From an uncultured Bacteroidaceae bacterium (lineage in GTDB: Bacteria > Bacteroidota > Bacteroidia > Bacteroidales > Bacteroidaceae), in the NCBI GenBank assembly GCA_905236065.1, contig CAJONZ010000091.1, positions 1-52,760 on the forward strand: DNA of 52,760 nt, written 5' to 3'. Made by a program: the position numbers and the translations under genes. Numbering within the stretch: position 1 is the stretch's first letter; every line of letters begins with the position of its first letter. Of the stretch, positions 16,700 through 24,846 are shown in pieces. Below the pieces are notes generated by a model. It saw only the letters and a program-made list of their open reading frames with translations. It was not told where the DNA came from and made no database searches.

Positions 16700-17734
16700 A
16701 TGTACGAGTTCGACCTGAAAACCCTGATAAAGACCTTGACGGCAGCGAAGAAACGCTTTCTGCTGAATACCCTCGTTGCCATGGTGTTGGGACTCATCAT
16801 TTCGTTCAGCATTCCCCGGGAATACATAGCCACTTGCAGCCTGGCATCGGAGTCTCAGGAAGAGGATGCCGCTGGACTGAGTTCGCTGGCAGCCATGGCG
16901 GGCATCAATATCGGTAAGAGTGCCGATGCCATCGGTCCCGACCTGTATCCGAAGGTGGTTGCCTCCAGACGTTTTCTGGTCAACATCCTGTATGTGGAGG
17001 TGAAAACCTCGGACGGGGAGCGTATGACTTACGAGCAGTTCCTACGTACTAAAAACCGTCAGCCCTGGTGGGGAAGCATTACTTCTGCCGTGAAGAGATT
17101 CATCAAAAACCTCACAACCTCGCAATCGCAAAGCCCTGAAACTTCAAACCGCATCAATCCTGAGCACATGACACGGGAGCAGGAGGCCTTAGTGGATGGA
17201 CTGAAGGGGTTGGTGACGTGCCGGATGAACGAATTGGACTACACGATAGAGTTGAGTGTAAGGGCACAGGATCCATTGGTCTGCAAGACGTTGGTTGATA
17301 CCGTTCAGGCACATTTGCAGAACTTCATTACGGCCTACCGTACCAACAAGGCTCACAACGACCTGCGTTATTATCAGCAGTTGGAGGAGGAGGCAAACGG
17401 CCGCTACCTGCTTGCCCAAAGGAACTACGCCGCCTATTGCGACGCACATCAGGGGACGCTTTTGAAGGCTTTTCAGACGGAGCAGGAACGCTTGGAGAAT
17501 GAGCTTTCCATCGCTCTGAATACTTATACACAGATGAAACAGCAGGTGCAGATGGCCGAAGCAAAGGTGCAGGAGAAGACACCTGCCTTCACCGTGATTG
17601 AGGCTTCGACGGTACCCAACCGGCACGTGGCTCCCCGACGGATGCTGATGACGCTGTTTTGCATGTTCCTTGCCTTTGCAGGTACACTGGTGTTTTATTA
17701 TGTACGGTTGCTGTTAAAGGGAAAAGGGAAATGA
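16700..17734 (+). CDS. Wzz-type polysaccharide chain-length determinant protein (second copy)
   Basis: 344 residues with a helix at about 21-40 (FLLNTLVAMVLGLIISFSI) and one near the C-terminus (RMLMTLFCMFLAFAGTLVFYY). The middle is helical and clearly related to the Wzz-like protein at 4441-5529: shared blocks are TAYRTNKAHNDLRYY, YCDAHQGTLL and VQEKTPAFTVIEASTVP. No kinase domain is present. It has its own promoter and is followed by a polymerase/ligase-like gene, so it forms a second chain-length and polymerase pair. The stop codon lies in the first ATGAAGA heptad of the array at 17731. Confidence 0.85.
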   Translation: MYEFDLKTLIKTLTAAKKRFLLNTLVAMVLGLIISFSIPREYIATCSLASESQEEDAAGLSSLAAMAGINIGKSADAIGPDLYPKVVASRRFLVNILYVEVKTSDGERMTYEQFLRTKNRQPWWGSITSAVKRFIKNLTTSQSQSPETSNRINPEHMTREQEALVDGLKGLVTCRMNELDYTIELSVRAQDPLVCKTLVDTVQAHLQNFITAYRTNKAHNDLRYYQQLEEEANGRYLLAQRNYAAYCDAHQGTLLKAFQTEQERLENELSIALNTYTQMKQQVQMAEAKVQEKTPAFTVIEASTVPNRHVAPRRMLMTLFCMFLAFAGTLVFYYVRLLLKGKGK

Positions 17735-17779
17735 AGAATGAAGAGTGAAAAATGAAGAATGAAGAGTGAAAATTGAAGG
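17731..17779 (+). repeat. Seven tandem heptamers between wzz-like and polymerase-like genes
   Basis: The order is ATGAAGA, ATGAAGA, GTGAAAA, repeated twice, then TTGAAGG, giving exactly seven units and a 21-base higher-order period. The array runs from the stop codon of one gene to one base before the ATG of the next (17781), so it makes up the whole junction. Each unit offers an ATG/GTG/TTG in the third frame position. Confidence 0.9.
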
Positions 17780-17780
17780 C

Positions 17781-18956
17781 ATGAGCGAGGTTCTTAGGCG
17801 ATATACGGGTAATGCGTTGTTCATTCTTTACATCCTGATTATCACCATTGACCCGACCAACACGATTACGCATCTGAAAAACGTCGTGTTTTTTTTGTTA
17901 TTGGCTTATAACGCTGTGGTTTATAAGCCCGATTTCAAGATGCTGCCTGCTTTCCTGTTAGTGCTTTTTCCAGTTGTTTTCGGCTACCTTTCAGCCTCCG
18001 TGCAGATGAATCCCATGGGGCAGGAGGAACTTACTGCCACGTTTAAGGCCGTGGCTCCGCTGTTACTGTTGTTTTGGGTGAAACGTTACGACGTGGTGCG
18101 CCTTTCCATCATTCCAGCCTTGCTGGCGGCTTTCATCATGCTGTTGTTGCACGTTTGCGTACACCTGATAAAAGATATGGAGTTTTTGCTCTATACCTAT
18201 TCCGTGGCACACAATGGCATGTTGAATATTAGCACCCGCTCATTTCTGGGTTTCAACGTGTTTGGTATCTATTGCAACTCGTTCTATTGCCTGCTGTTTT
18301 CCCTTTACACCTTCTTGTTCTATCTGCTGAGGGACAAGCGGTTGTTGTATCTGTTGGGCACCGTTCTGCTTTCAGTACCTTTTATCATGGGCGGTACCCG
18401 TAGCGTTATCCTGCTGCCCTTTGTACTCTTGGCCGCTGTGGCTTACGTGATGTTTTCAAAGGGGAAATACATGAAATATCTCGGTTACCCGGTTCTTGCC
18501 GCCTTCCTGATGGCGATTCTTGTGGTCATCGTTCTGTTGGCAACCCAAGAGGGCGATGAGTCCAACACCCTGAAATACGGACACCTGTTGTCGTACATGG
18601 AACTTTTCACGCAGCATCCCGAGTACCTCCTCTTTGGCCAAGGCCCGGCAACCTCATTCTATACGGTTGGCTTTGCCCGCATGACGACCCAGACCGAATG
18701 GTCGTACATCGAACTGGTGCGCAACTTCGGACTGGGTTCTTTGCTCATCCTGGCTGTGTATGTCTATCCGCTTTGGGGCATGTATCGTCGCCGAAGCAAC
18801 GACTATGTGAAGGGGGCGATGGCTGCCTACTTCATCTATTTGCTGATAGCCGGCACCAATCCGCTGTTGCTGACTTCGACGGGCACATTCATCCTGCTTT
18901 GTGCTTACTCTATTTTAGGCAAATATCCCGTCAAGGCTGAAATTTCGGATTACTGA
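17781..18956 (+). CDS. Second polymerase/O-antigen-ligase-like membrane protein
   Basis: About 391 residues from the ATG at 17781 (a GTG at 17766 inside the heptad array is the alternative start). It is very hydrophobic, with ten or more helices. The segment RSFLGFNVFGIYCNSFYCLL, the motif GGTRSV at about 205 and the loop EYLLFGQGPATSFYTVGF resemble the Wzy_C/O-antigen ligase group. It would polymerise repeat units or ligate polymer to an acceptor. Its 3' end overlaps that of the minus-strand acetyltransferase by seven bases. Confidence 0.7.
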   Translation: MSEVLRRYTGNALFILYILIITIDPTNTITHLKNVVFFLLLAYNAVVYKPDFKMLPAFLLVLFPVVFGYLSASVQMNPMGQEELTATFKAVAPLLLLFWVKRYDVVRLSIIPALLAAFIMLLLHVCVHLIKDMEFLLYTYSVAHNGMLNISTRSFLGFNVFGIYCNSFYCLLFSLYTFLFYLLRDKRLLYLLGTVLLSVPFIMGGTRSVILLPFVLLAAVAYVMFSKGKYMKYLGYPVLAAFLMAILVVIVLLATQEGDESNTLKYGHLLSYMELFTQHPEYLLFGQGPATSFYTVGFARMTTQTEWSYIELVRNFGLGSLLILAVYVYPLWGMYRRRSNDYVKGAMAAYFIYLLIAGTNPLLLTSTGTFILLCAYSILGKYPVKAEISDY

Positions 18957-19657
18957 AAAGCCGGGATGCCGATTTCCGCTTTCGCTTTTTCCAGCCTTTC
19001 TTTGTCTTCGGGACTTATCTCGTCTGTCCCAATGCTGCGTTTCCCTTCGTAAAATTCTGTGAAGAGTGCTGAGAGTTCGGCCTCCGACATTCGCTCACCC
19101 GCAGAGTAGAGCTGGGCTTCGTGGTTCAGAATTTGCGCCTTGCTAAAGCGGCTTGCAATGATTTTTGCCGGTGAGCCGGCCACGACGGCGTAGGGTGGAA
19201 TGCTCTTTGTGACGATGCTGCCTGCCGCCACCACACAGCCACGACCAATGGTGGCGTGCGACAGGATGATGCAGCCTGCACCAATCCAGCAGTCTTCTCC
19301 GATGCTGATGGTTCCGTCCTGGTCGTTGATGTGTGTCGTGCTGAGATATTGAGGCATTCCCACCGTCGGCGTGTGTGTTCCGGGAATAATCACCGTGCCC
19401 GCACCGATGGCTGTATATTTCTTGATGATGACTTTCCCGTTTTGGGAGATAATCCGCAGGTCAGGTTGCAGGCGGACGTAATCCTCGATGAAGACTTTTT
19501 CGGGATCTAAAATGAGCGGCCCGTTCAGTTCCACGTGCTTGGGGCAACCTTCGTAGTGTTTCGGGGTGGTTGTCCGAAAATAGACGGTGAACTGATTATA
19601 GATGAAGTTTCTCAGTCGGATGGGAAACAGGATGCTTGCGATGTCTCTGGCTTTCAT
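18950..19657 (-). CDS. Hexapeptide-repeat acyltransferase
   Basis: 235 residues. Hexapeptide beta-helix turns run from about 45 to 170 (LNGPLILDPEKVFIEDYV, KKYTAIGAGTVIIPG, TISIGEDCWIGAGCIILSH, IGRGCVVAAGSIVTKSIP) and end PPYAVVAGSPAKIIASRF, the classical maltose/NodL-type close. A helical tail of about 60 residues follows. It probably O-acetylates a sugar of the polysaccharide. The gap to the SGNH-type lipoprotein gene upstream in the same operon is 30 bases and consists of TTARAAG heptads. Confidence 0.82.
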   Translation of the reverse strand: MKARDIASILFPIRLRNFIYNQFTVYFRTTTPKHYEGCPKHVELNGPLILDPEKVFIEDYVRLQPDLRIISQNGKVIIKKYTAIGAGTVIIPGTHTPTVGMPQYLSTTHINDQDGTISIGEDCWIGAGCIILSHATIGRGCVVAAGSIVTKSIPPYAVVAGSPAKIIASRFSKAQILNHEAQLYSAGERMSEAELSALFTEFYEGKRSIGTDEISPEDKERLEKAKAEIGIPAFQ

Positions 19658-19659
19658 TT

Positions 19660-19694
19660 TTGAGCGTTAAAAGTTTAGGATTAGAAGTTAAAAG
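19660..19694 (-). repeat. Heptad run TTARAAG-type between two minus-strand genes
   Basis: Read on the plus strand the units are TTGAGCG, TTAAAAG, TTTAGGA, TTAGAAG, TTAAAAG. The stop codon of the SGNH-type gene (plus-strand TTA at 19688) is the first triplet of the last unit. Units are degenerate, but the seven-base period holds. Confidence 0.65.
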
Positions 19695-20506
19695 GAGATG
19701 TTCATACCCTGCTCGGTGGCCAGGAAATAGAGCTGGTAGATGCCGATGTTTCCATAGCCCTCGACGCTCATGTGGGTCTTGTCGCTGGTGTAGAACCGCT
19801 CGACGTTCTCCTCCCGTAGGATCGGGATGTTCCATTGGTCGAAAAACTGCAGTCCCTGTGCTTCGGCCACTTGTCGCTGGGCACGAATGTAGTCCGTGTA
19901 TTGGTAGCCTAATCCGTTTGTCCGTTTACTGTCGGTTGTGTAGCCGTCTGTGGAGGAAAAGAACTTCAGGGAACCGAAAACGTAGATGGTGGCGCGGGGA
20001 TTGATGGTGCGGAGCTGCCGGATGCAGAAATTCATGCCTCCGCATTGCGTCACCAGCTTCCGTTCGTCATAGCCGTCCGCAACGGTGTAGTCGGTCGGAA
20101 GGCCAATCTCCCGGTCGGTTGTATAGTCGTTGGTTGAGCACCATAATATATAGATGTCATGTCGCCCCGCCCGCTTCACTTGGTCTTGGATGGAGCCTTG
20201 CAGCGACGAGAAGCCATGTCCCTGTTGTCCATAGGTCTTCACCAGCATTCCCAGATACTTGTTCCACAGCATCTTGGCCGCTGCGCTCTCCGGGTTTGAA
20301 GCCAGTGAGCCGCCAAATACGCCTACCGTTTTCCCTTGGTTGACACTCTGGAGGCAGGCTTGGATGGCCGTCTGCTTGGCCACGGGGTCGATGCTTTCCA
20401 CTTCTTGCAGTCCCTCAAAATCGTCATAGTCGGTGCTTTCATCCTTTGAGCAACAGGAAAGGCTGAAAAAAGCAAGTATGAGTAGGAAGATGTTACGCTG
20501 CATCAT
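19688..20506 (-). CDS. SGNH/GDSL-like lipoprotein hydrolase
   Basis: About 272 residues. The start at 20506 is chosen because the frame open to 20557 would overlap the -7 box and lacks a signal, whereas MMQRNIFLLILAFFSLSCC is a lipoprotein signal with the lipid cysteine at 18 or 19, followed by the acidic run SKDESTDYDD typical of exported Bacteroidota lipoproteins. Block I reads GVFGGSLAS (about residue 62), with Gly-Gly-Ser where most SGNH enzymes have Gly-Asp-Ser. WCSTNDY resembles block III and SDKTHMSVEGYGNIG near the C-terminus supplies the D-x-x-H pair. It may deacetylate the surface glycan, opposite in action to the acetyltransferase gene that follows it. Confidence 0.72.
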   Translation of the reverse strand: MMQRNIFLLILAFFSLSCCSKDESTDYDDFEGLQEVESIDPVAKQTAIQACLQSVNQGKTVGVFGGSLASNPESAAAKMLWNKYLGMLVKTYGQQGHGFSSLQGSIQDQVKRAGRHDIYILWCSTNDYTTDREIGLPTDYTVADGYDERKLVTQCGGMNFCIRQLRTINPRATIYVFGSLKFFSSTDGYTTDSKRTNGLGYQYTDYIRAQRQVAEAQGLQFFDQWNIPILREENVERFYTSDKTHMSVEGYGNIGIYQLYFLATEQGMNISF

Positions 20507-20554
20507 GTCGGGGGCTTTTTGTCGAATCTCAAAAAGGGAATGCAATTGAGACTG

Positions 20555-20562
20555 CAAATGTA
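20555..20562 (-). promoter_or_regulatory. -7 box of the SGNH lipoprotein operon
   Basis: TACATTTG on the minus strand fits TAnnTTTG and gives a leader of roughly 40 bases before the start at 20506. No clear -33 box is visible at the expected distance. It supports the downstream start codon. Confidence 0.5.
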
Positions 20563-20666
20563 CTAATTTTTACTCAATAATCTTTTGAAAACTGTTAGGA
20601 AAAAAATTCTTTATGGCTTTTTTGTAAAATATGTCGCTTTAGCGATTCCTTCTCTGATTAAATTCG

Positions 20667-20674
20667 TAACTTTG
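20667..20674 (+). promoter_or_regulatory. -7 box of the GT2 trio
   Basis: TAACTTTG matches TAnnTTTG exactly. It lies 18 bases before the ATG at 20693, so the longer frame starting at 20585 cannot be the translated form. The -33 region is AT-rich without a clear TTG. Confidence 0.55.
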
Positions 20675-20692
20675 CAATTCAAATCCTCCAAA

Positions 20693-21511
20693 ATGGCTGA
20701 AAACAGAATATTTCCCATCGTTGTCATCTACAAAATCCAACTGGCAGACTCCACGGCATACCAGAAATTCCTGTCGTGTCTGACGCTGGATGCCTTCATG
20801 GTCTATGACAATTCGCCGGAAGATTTTCTGCAAGACATGAGCCTCATGCCAGCCAATGCAGTCTATGTACGTGACAAGGAAAACGGTGGACTCTCCGTCG
20901 CTTACAACCGTGCGGCGGTCTATGCCCGTGAGCATGGCTATGACAAGTTGCTGCTGTTGGACGAGGACACGGCGTTTCCCGTTGAAATGTTCCGTCAGAT
21001 GCAGGCCTGCTCTGCTGCCGTCTGTGTTCCGCGCATTTTGTTGAAGAATGGTTCCTGTTTTTCTCCTTCCTGTTGGCGGGGTGGGAGAGTGCGGGGAGTA
21101 GATTTGCAGCCCGGCGAACATCCGCTGGCTCGTTATCTGCTCATCAACAGCGGCCTTTGCGTCTCGCTCGATGCCTTTTTCAGGGCGGGTGGATATAACG
21201 AAAAAGTGCGGCTCGATTTCGCTGACTTTCAGTTCGTCATCCGTCTTCGTCGGGTGGAGCAATCTTTCACGTTGCTCGACTGTGAGGCTCGTCAGGACTT
21301 TTCCAACGAAAAAACCTGTCACGCCCAGCTTCATGCCCGTTTCCTGAAATATCTGGACGGGGCACGGAACCTGGAGGAATGCACACTCGCGGAGCGCTTG
21401 AAAATCGCCTGGCTGGTTTGTCTTCATACGCTGGCCTTGACAAAACGCACCCGCCGTGCAGACTACATCAGGTCGTTTCTTTCCAGTTTTTGGACTCATG
21501 GTAAATACTAA
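20693..21511 (+). CDS. Glycosyltransferase family 2-like
   Basis: About 272 residues from the ATG at 20693. The opening MAENRIFPIVVIYKIQLADS, then VYDNSPEDF, KENGGLSVAYNRAAVYA and KLLLLDEDTAFP, follow the galactofuranosyl/rhamnosyl GT2 branch; DEDT supplies the acidic metal site. LINSGLCVSLDAFFRAGGYNE and LDFADFQFVIRLR match the acceptor-side motifs. It would act in the cytoplasm on the lipid-linked glycan. It is the first of three consecutive GT2 genes and follows a well-placed -7 box. Confidence 0.8.
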   Translation: MAENRIFPIVVIYKIQLADSTAYQKFLSCLTLDAFMVYDNSPEDFLQDMSLMPANAVYVRDKENGGLSVAYNRAAVYAREHGYDKLLLLDEDTAFPVEMFRQMQACSAAVCVPRILLKNGSCFSPSCWRGGRVRGVDLQPGEHPLARYLLINSGLCVSLDAFFRAGGYNEKVRLDFADFQFVIRLRRVEQSFTLLDCEARQDFSNEKTCHAQLHARFLKYLDGARNLEECTLAERLKIAWLVCLHTLALTKRTRRADYIRSFLSSFWTHGKY

Positions 21512-22253
21512 ATGCTCTAATGATAAATGTGAGATGGTTTCGGTTTGCATAGCCACATATAACGGCGGTGAGATGCTGCGCACCCAGCTGGCATCCATTC
21601 TTCCCCAACTTTCGCCGACGGACGAGATTGTCATTTCCGAGGATGGCGATTTGGAGGAAACCCGCAAACTGGTCGCCGACATCACGACGGTGAGATGCGT
21701 CGTAGTGGAGGGACCTCGCGTCCATTCTCCCATCTATAATTTTGAGAATGCCTTGCGCCGTGCCAAGGGCGACATCATTTTCCTTTCCGACCAGGACGAT
21801 AAATGGTGCGAGGGAAAGGTGGCGACCATGTGTGCCGCCCTGAAGGACTGCGAATGTGTCTGTAGCGACTGCTACGTCACCGACAAGGCTTTCAACATCA
21901 CCGCCCCCTCGTTCTATGGGGTGGTGGGCAAACGTGAGGGGAAGTTTTTCAACCTCTTGCGCCACAATTGCTACTTGGGCTGTTGCATGGCATTCAGGCG
22001 GACGGTGTTGGAAAAAGCCCTTCCATTCCCGAAAAAACTGCCGATGCACGACATCTGGATTGGCAATGTCAGCGCCTTTTTCTACCGCCTCCGTTTCATT
22101 GACGACAAGTTGATTCTCTTCCGTCGTCATGGAGAAAATGCCTCCAGTACTGCCGGCAAAAGTGATTCCTCGTTTTTACAGAAGATTCAGTACCGCTACC
22201 AAGTCATCAAGGGCCTGTGTATGATCTGTTTCCGAAACAAACGCAAACACTAA
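21498..22253 (+). CDS. Glycosyltransferase family 2
   Basis: About 251 residues from the ATG at 21498, which overlaps the preceding gene by 14 bases; the internal ATG at 21534 (MVSVCIATYNGG) is an equally good start and fits the usual family N-terminus better. VSVCIATYNGGEMLRTQL, DEIVISEDGD and IIFLSDQDDKWCEGKV are classical GT2 nucleotide-binding and D-x-D motifs. PMHDIWIGNVSAFFYRLRFI and LILFRRHGENAS are typical of O-antigen GT2 enzymes. The operon position suggests it adds one sugar of the same repeat unit as its neighbours. Confidence 0.85.
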   Translation: MVNTKCSNDKCEMVSVCIATYNGGEMLRTQLASILPQLSPTDEIVISEDGDLEETRKLVADITTVRCVVVEGPRVHSPIYNFENALRRAKGDIIFLSDQDDKWCEGKVATMCAALKDCECVCSDCYVTDKAFNITAPSFYGVVGKREGKFFNLLRHNCYLGCCMAFRRTVLEKALPFPKKLPMHDIWIGNVSAFFYRLRFIDDKLILFRRHGENASSTAGKSDSSFLQKIQYRYQVIKGLCMICFRNKRKH

Positions 22254-22262
22254 ATGGGGAAT

Positions 22263-22297
22263 TTAATTTTTAACTTTTAATCATGAACTTCTGAATG
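22263..22297 (+). repeat. Heptad run leading into a start codon
   Basis: TTAATTT, TTAACTT, TTAATCA, TGAACTT, CTGAATG: five seven-base units that end exactly on the ATG (22295-22297) of the third GT2 gene. Units are degenerate. Confidence 0.6.
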
Positions 22298-23050
22298 ACC
22301 GTTTCAATCATCACCGTAATATATAACAACGCCCGAACCCTGGAGGACACCATCTCGTCCGTCCTTTCGCAGACTTATTCCGATATTGAGTATTGGATTA
22401 TCGATGGCGGTTCCAACGACGGCTCGGTGGAAATCATCAAGAAGTACGAACCCATGTTTGAGGGGCGGATGCACTGGATTTCAGAGCGGGACAAGGGTGT
22501 TTACGATGCTATGAACAAAGGCATCACCCGGTGTACAGGCGACATTGTCGGAATGCTCAACTCCGACGACCACTTCACATCAAACGACGTCGTGGAACGG
22601 ATTGTGAATGGTTTTTCTGAAGATATCGATGCCGTGTTTGGCGACGTCCATTTTGTGAGCAATGCCAACCCCAACCAGTGTGTGCGCTATTATAGTTCGG
22701 CCAAGTTCCGTCCCGCCCTTCTGCGTTGGGGCTACATGCCTGCCCATCCGTCTTTCTATGCCCGCCGTGAAGTCTATGAGAAGTATGGACTCTACTCGCT
22801 CAATTACGAAATCTGTGCCGACTACGACATGATGGTTCGCTTGTTCTGGAAACACAAAATCAAGTACAAATACCTGAATTTCGATTTTGTCACCATGCGC
22901 ACAGGGGGAATCTCCACGGCCAACATGCGTAACCGCCTCAAAATCTCGCTGGAAGACGTAAAGGCTTGTCGGGCCTACGGCATGTTCACCTGTTTCCCCA
23001 TGGTTTGCATGAAGTATTTCACAAAAGTCTTTGAATTTCGCTTCTCCTAA
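22295..23050 (+). CDS. Glycosyltransferase family 2 (WcaA-like)
   Basis: 251 residues. TVSIITVIYNNARTLEDTIS, SDIEYWIIDGGSNDGSVEII, SERDKGVYDAMNKGI and GDIVGMLNSDDHF are textbook GT2 motifs of the colanic-acid WcaA type; the N-S-D-D acts as the metal site. MPAHPSFYARREVYEKYGLY and NYEICADYDMMVRLF follow in the expected order. It is the last plus-strand gene of the polysaccharide region and converges on the WecA-like gene; the palindromic 22-base-period array lies between them. Confidence 0.88.
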   Translation: MTVSIITVIYNNARTLEDTISSVLSQTYSDIEYWIIDGGSNDGSVEIIKKYEPMFEGRMHWISERDKGVYDAMNKGITRCTGDIVGMLNSDDHFTSNDVVERIVNGFSEDIDAVFGDVHFVSNANPNQCVRYYSSAKFRPALLRWGYMPAHPSFYARREVYEKYGLYSLNYEICADYDMMVRLFWKHKIKYKYLNFDFVTMRTGGISTANMRNRLKISLEDVKACRAYGMFTCFPMVCMKYFTKVFEFRFS

Positions 23051-23081
23051 CCTTTCACTTTGTATCTTAATTGTATCAAAA

Positions 23082-23165
23082 ATGACGCAGAACTCTTTTC
23101 ACGAATAGAGTTCTGCGTCATGTTGAATAGAGTTCTGCGTTGTCTCCGATAGAGTACTGCGTCAT
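23082..23165. repeat. 22-base-period palindromic repeat array, locus 1
   Basis: One unit in reverse (23082-23098) and three direct units (23105-23121, 23127-23143, 23149-23165) of consensus ATAGAGTTCTGCGTCAT. Direct units start exactly 22 bases apart with unrelated five-base spacers. The reverse and first direct units are separated by six bases (TCACGA) and can form a perfect 15-pair stem with a ten-base loop. The same unit recurs at 46332-46393 in the same geometry. No gene overlaps it. Confidence 0.9.
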
Positions 23166-23203
23166 TTTACAAATGATATGTTAAGAGCTGAAAAGCAAAA
23201 ATC

Positions 23204-24286
23204 TTACTTCGTGTTGCCAATTTTATAGGTGCTCCAGATGAAGGCGGAGTAGATGGCGACATCCAGGAGGATAATCCATGTCTGCGGTGTGTTGCAAACG
23301 AAGAGTCCCCAATTGATGATGCAGAGGATGGCATAAAGCAGGAGGATGGTGAAGAGGGTCTGGTGCATACCGAATCCCATGCCCATGATGAGGTGGTGGA
23401 TGTGGGTTTTGTCGGGAGAGAACATCCCCTTTCTGTTGGCCAGTCGCTGAAGGGCCACCCGAATCACGTCAATACAGGGAATGAAGAGTAGGGTGAAGGA
23501 AGTGAGGAACGCTCCTTCCCGATAGCCGAATCCCGGCCAGCTGCTCATCTGGTATTTGATGGCCAGGTAGGCAACGACAAAACCAATGAAGAGGCTGCCC
23601 GTGTCGCCCATGAAGATTTTGTGTTTCCCGATGACTCCAAAGTAGTTATACACGAAGAAACCGATGATGGAGCCGCACAGGCAGATGGAAAGCAGGACGA
23701 AGAGTGGGGTATCGAGTTTGTTGAACAGATAGGTGAAGGCTATCAGGATGAGGATGGAGAGGCCGGAGGAGAGGCCGTCGATGCCGTCGATGAGGTTCAT
23801 GGCATTCACGATGAGCAGGATGATGAAGACCGTCAGGAAGTAGCTCACCCAGAAAGGGAGTTCGTAGATGCCGAAAAGCCCGTTGAGGTTGTTAATCATC
23901 AGGTGGCAGGAAGGGAAAATCATGGCCGCCGTAATCTGCACGGCAAATTTCTCGATGGCCCGAAGCCCGCGCAGGTCGTCGATGAGTCCTATCAGATAGA
24001 TGAGCAAGGCACCGACTACCATCAGGATGGTTGACAGGTAGAGATTGAACTCCTTGTTGACTCCTCCGTTGAAGATGGTCATTCCCACAAGCATTCCGAT
24101 GGCGGTAATGGGCATGAAGATGATGCCGCCAAGGCGCGGAACGGCAAAGTTGTGGACTTTGCGGGAGTTGGGCATGTCGTACAGTTCTTTCTTCTTACAG
24201 AGCCTGATGACGTAAGGGACGGATAGTAGCGAAAGTGCCAGCGTGGTGAGAAAGGGAATGATGATAAAAGTGTAGGATGTGTTCAT
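23204..24286 (-). CDS. WecA/TagO-type undecaprenyl-phosphate sugar-1-phosphate transferase
   Basis: 360 residues with about eleven helices. Conserved family sites are visible: MPNSRKVHNFAVPRLGG (about 38-54), LIGLIDDLRGLRAIEKFAVQ (the D-D-x-x motif, about 99-118), NAMNLIDGIDGLSSGL (about 162-177), KIFMGDTGSLFIGF (about 222) and DKTHIHHLIMGMG (the HxHH loop, about 292). These enzymes start glycan synthesis by moving a HexNAc-1-phosphate from UDP-sugar to undecaprenyl phosphate on the cytoplasmic face. It is the last gene of the minus-strand operon with the lipocalin-like and Wzi-like genes, four bases after the former, and is the likely priming enzyme of the nearby polysaccharide genes. Confidence 0.9.
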   Translation of the reverse strand: MNTSYTFIIIPFLTTLALSLLSVPYVIRLCKKKELYDMPNSRKVHNFAVPRLGGIIFMPITAIGMLVGMTIFNGGVNKEFNLYLSTILMVVGALLIYLIGLIDDLRGLRAIEKFAVQITAAMIFPSCHLMINNLNGLFGIYELPFWVSYFLTVFIILLIVNAMNLIDGIDGLSSGLSILILIAFTYLFNKLDTPLFVLLSICLCGSIIGFFVYNYFGVIGKHKIFMGDTGSLFIGFVVAYLAIKYQMSSWPGFGYREGAFLTSFTLLFIPCIDVIRVALQRLANRKGMFSPDKTHIHHLIMGMGFGMHQTLFTILLLYAILCIINWGLFVCNTPQTWIILLDVAIYSAFIWSTYKIGNTK

Positions 24287-24290
24287 CTGG

Positions 24291-24746
24291 TTAAAATTTA
24301 CGATAGGTGATACGTGCGGAGTCGGATTTCAGAATCATGTCACTGCCCGACAGCGACTCGATGGTGAAGGACTCGTTCAGTTTGTAATAGCCCCATTGCT
24401 GCAGGATGGAAATCTGCTGCTCGGTCAGGGGTTGGTTGTCTGTGGTGGCCAGGTCGTTTTCAGCCATGTCGGAAAACTGACGGAAGACGAGGGTATTGCC
24501 GTTGCGGTCGAAATACCCATAGTATCTCTGGCGGTTGTTGACGATGCTCAGTTGGAAGAGGTCGAGTTGGAAGGACAGGTAGTATTGGCTGTCTTTCACG
24601 TTGCGGGTCTCTCCGTTGTGCTCGATGGTCAGCAGTTGCCACTGGCCGTCAAGGTCACCATTCTTTGGCCATTTGTTTTCGCAGGATGCCATCGTGGCCA
24701 TGATGCAACATGCTAGTAGGAATATTTTGTAATTCAGATTCTTCAT
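24291..24746 (-). CDS. Lipocalin-like lipoprotein
   Basis: 151 residues. MKNLNYKIFLLACCIMATMASC is a lipoprotein signal with the lipid cysteine at about 22. The remainder is beta-rich, beginning GDLDGQWQLLTIEHNGE, the usual first strand of lipocalin-like domains in Bacteroidota, with later strands around YYLSFQLDLFQLSIV and DSARITYRKF. The function is unknown; it sits between the Wzi-like and WecA-like genes, so a link to capsule biogenesis is possible. Its ATG is part of the heptad array upstream (ATGAAGA ATCTG). Confidence 0.7.
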   Translation of the reverse strand: MKNLNYKIFLLACCIMATMASCENKWPKNGDLDGQWQLLTIEHNGETRNVKDSQYYLSFQLDLFQLSIVNNRQRYYGYFDRNGNTLVFRQFSDMAENDLATTDNQPLTEQQISILQQWGYYKLNESFTIESLSGSDMILKSDSARITYRKF

Positions 24747-24846
24747 TCTTCATTCTTCATTTTTAATTCTTCATTCTTCATTTTTAATTCTTCATTCTTC
24801 ATTTTTAATTCTTCATTCTTCATTTTTAATTCTTCATTCTTCATTT
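24741..24846 (-). repeat. 21-base tandem array built of heptamers
   Basis: On the coding (minus) strand the unit is ATGAAGA ATGAAGA ATTAAAA, repeated about five times with almost no variation. It fills the whole junction from the stop codon of the Wzi-like gene (24841) to the start codon of the lipocalin-like gene (24746). The 21-base unit is the same three-heptad pattern as at 17731-17772. Confidence 0.93.

Noticed and set aside
23082-23165. Palindromic array as a CRISPR
   Set aside because: Spacers are only five or six bases, units occur in both orientations and no cas genes are near.
24741-24846. Repeat array as a CRISPR
   Set aside because: Units are 21 bases with no unique spacers, built of three heptamers, and there are no cas genes. 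It is a simple tandem array.
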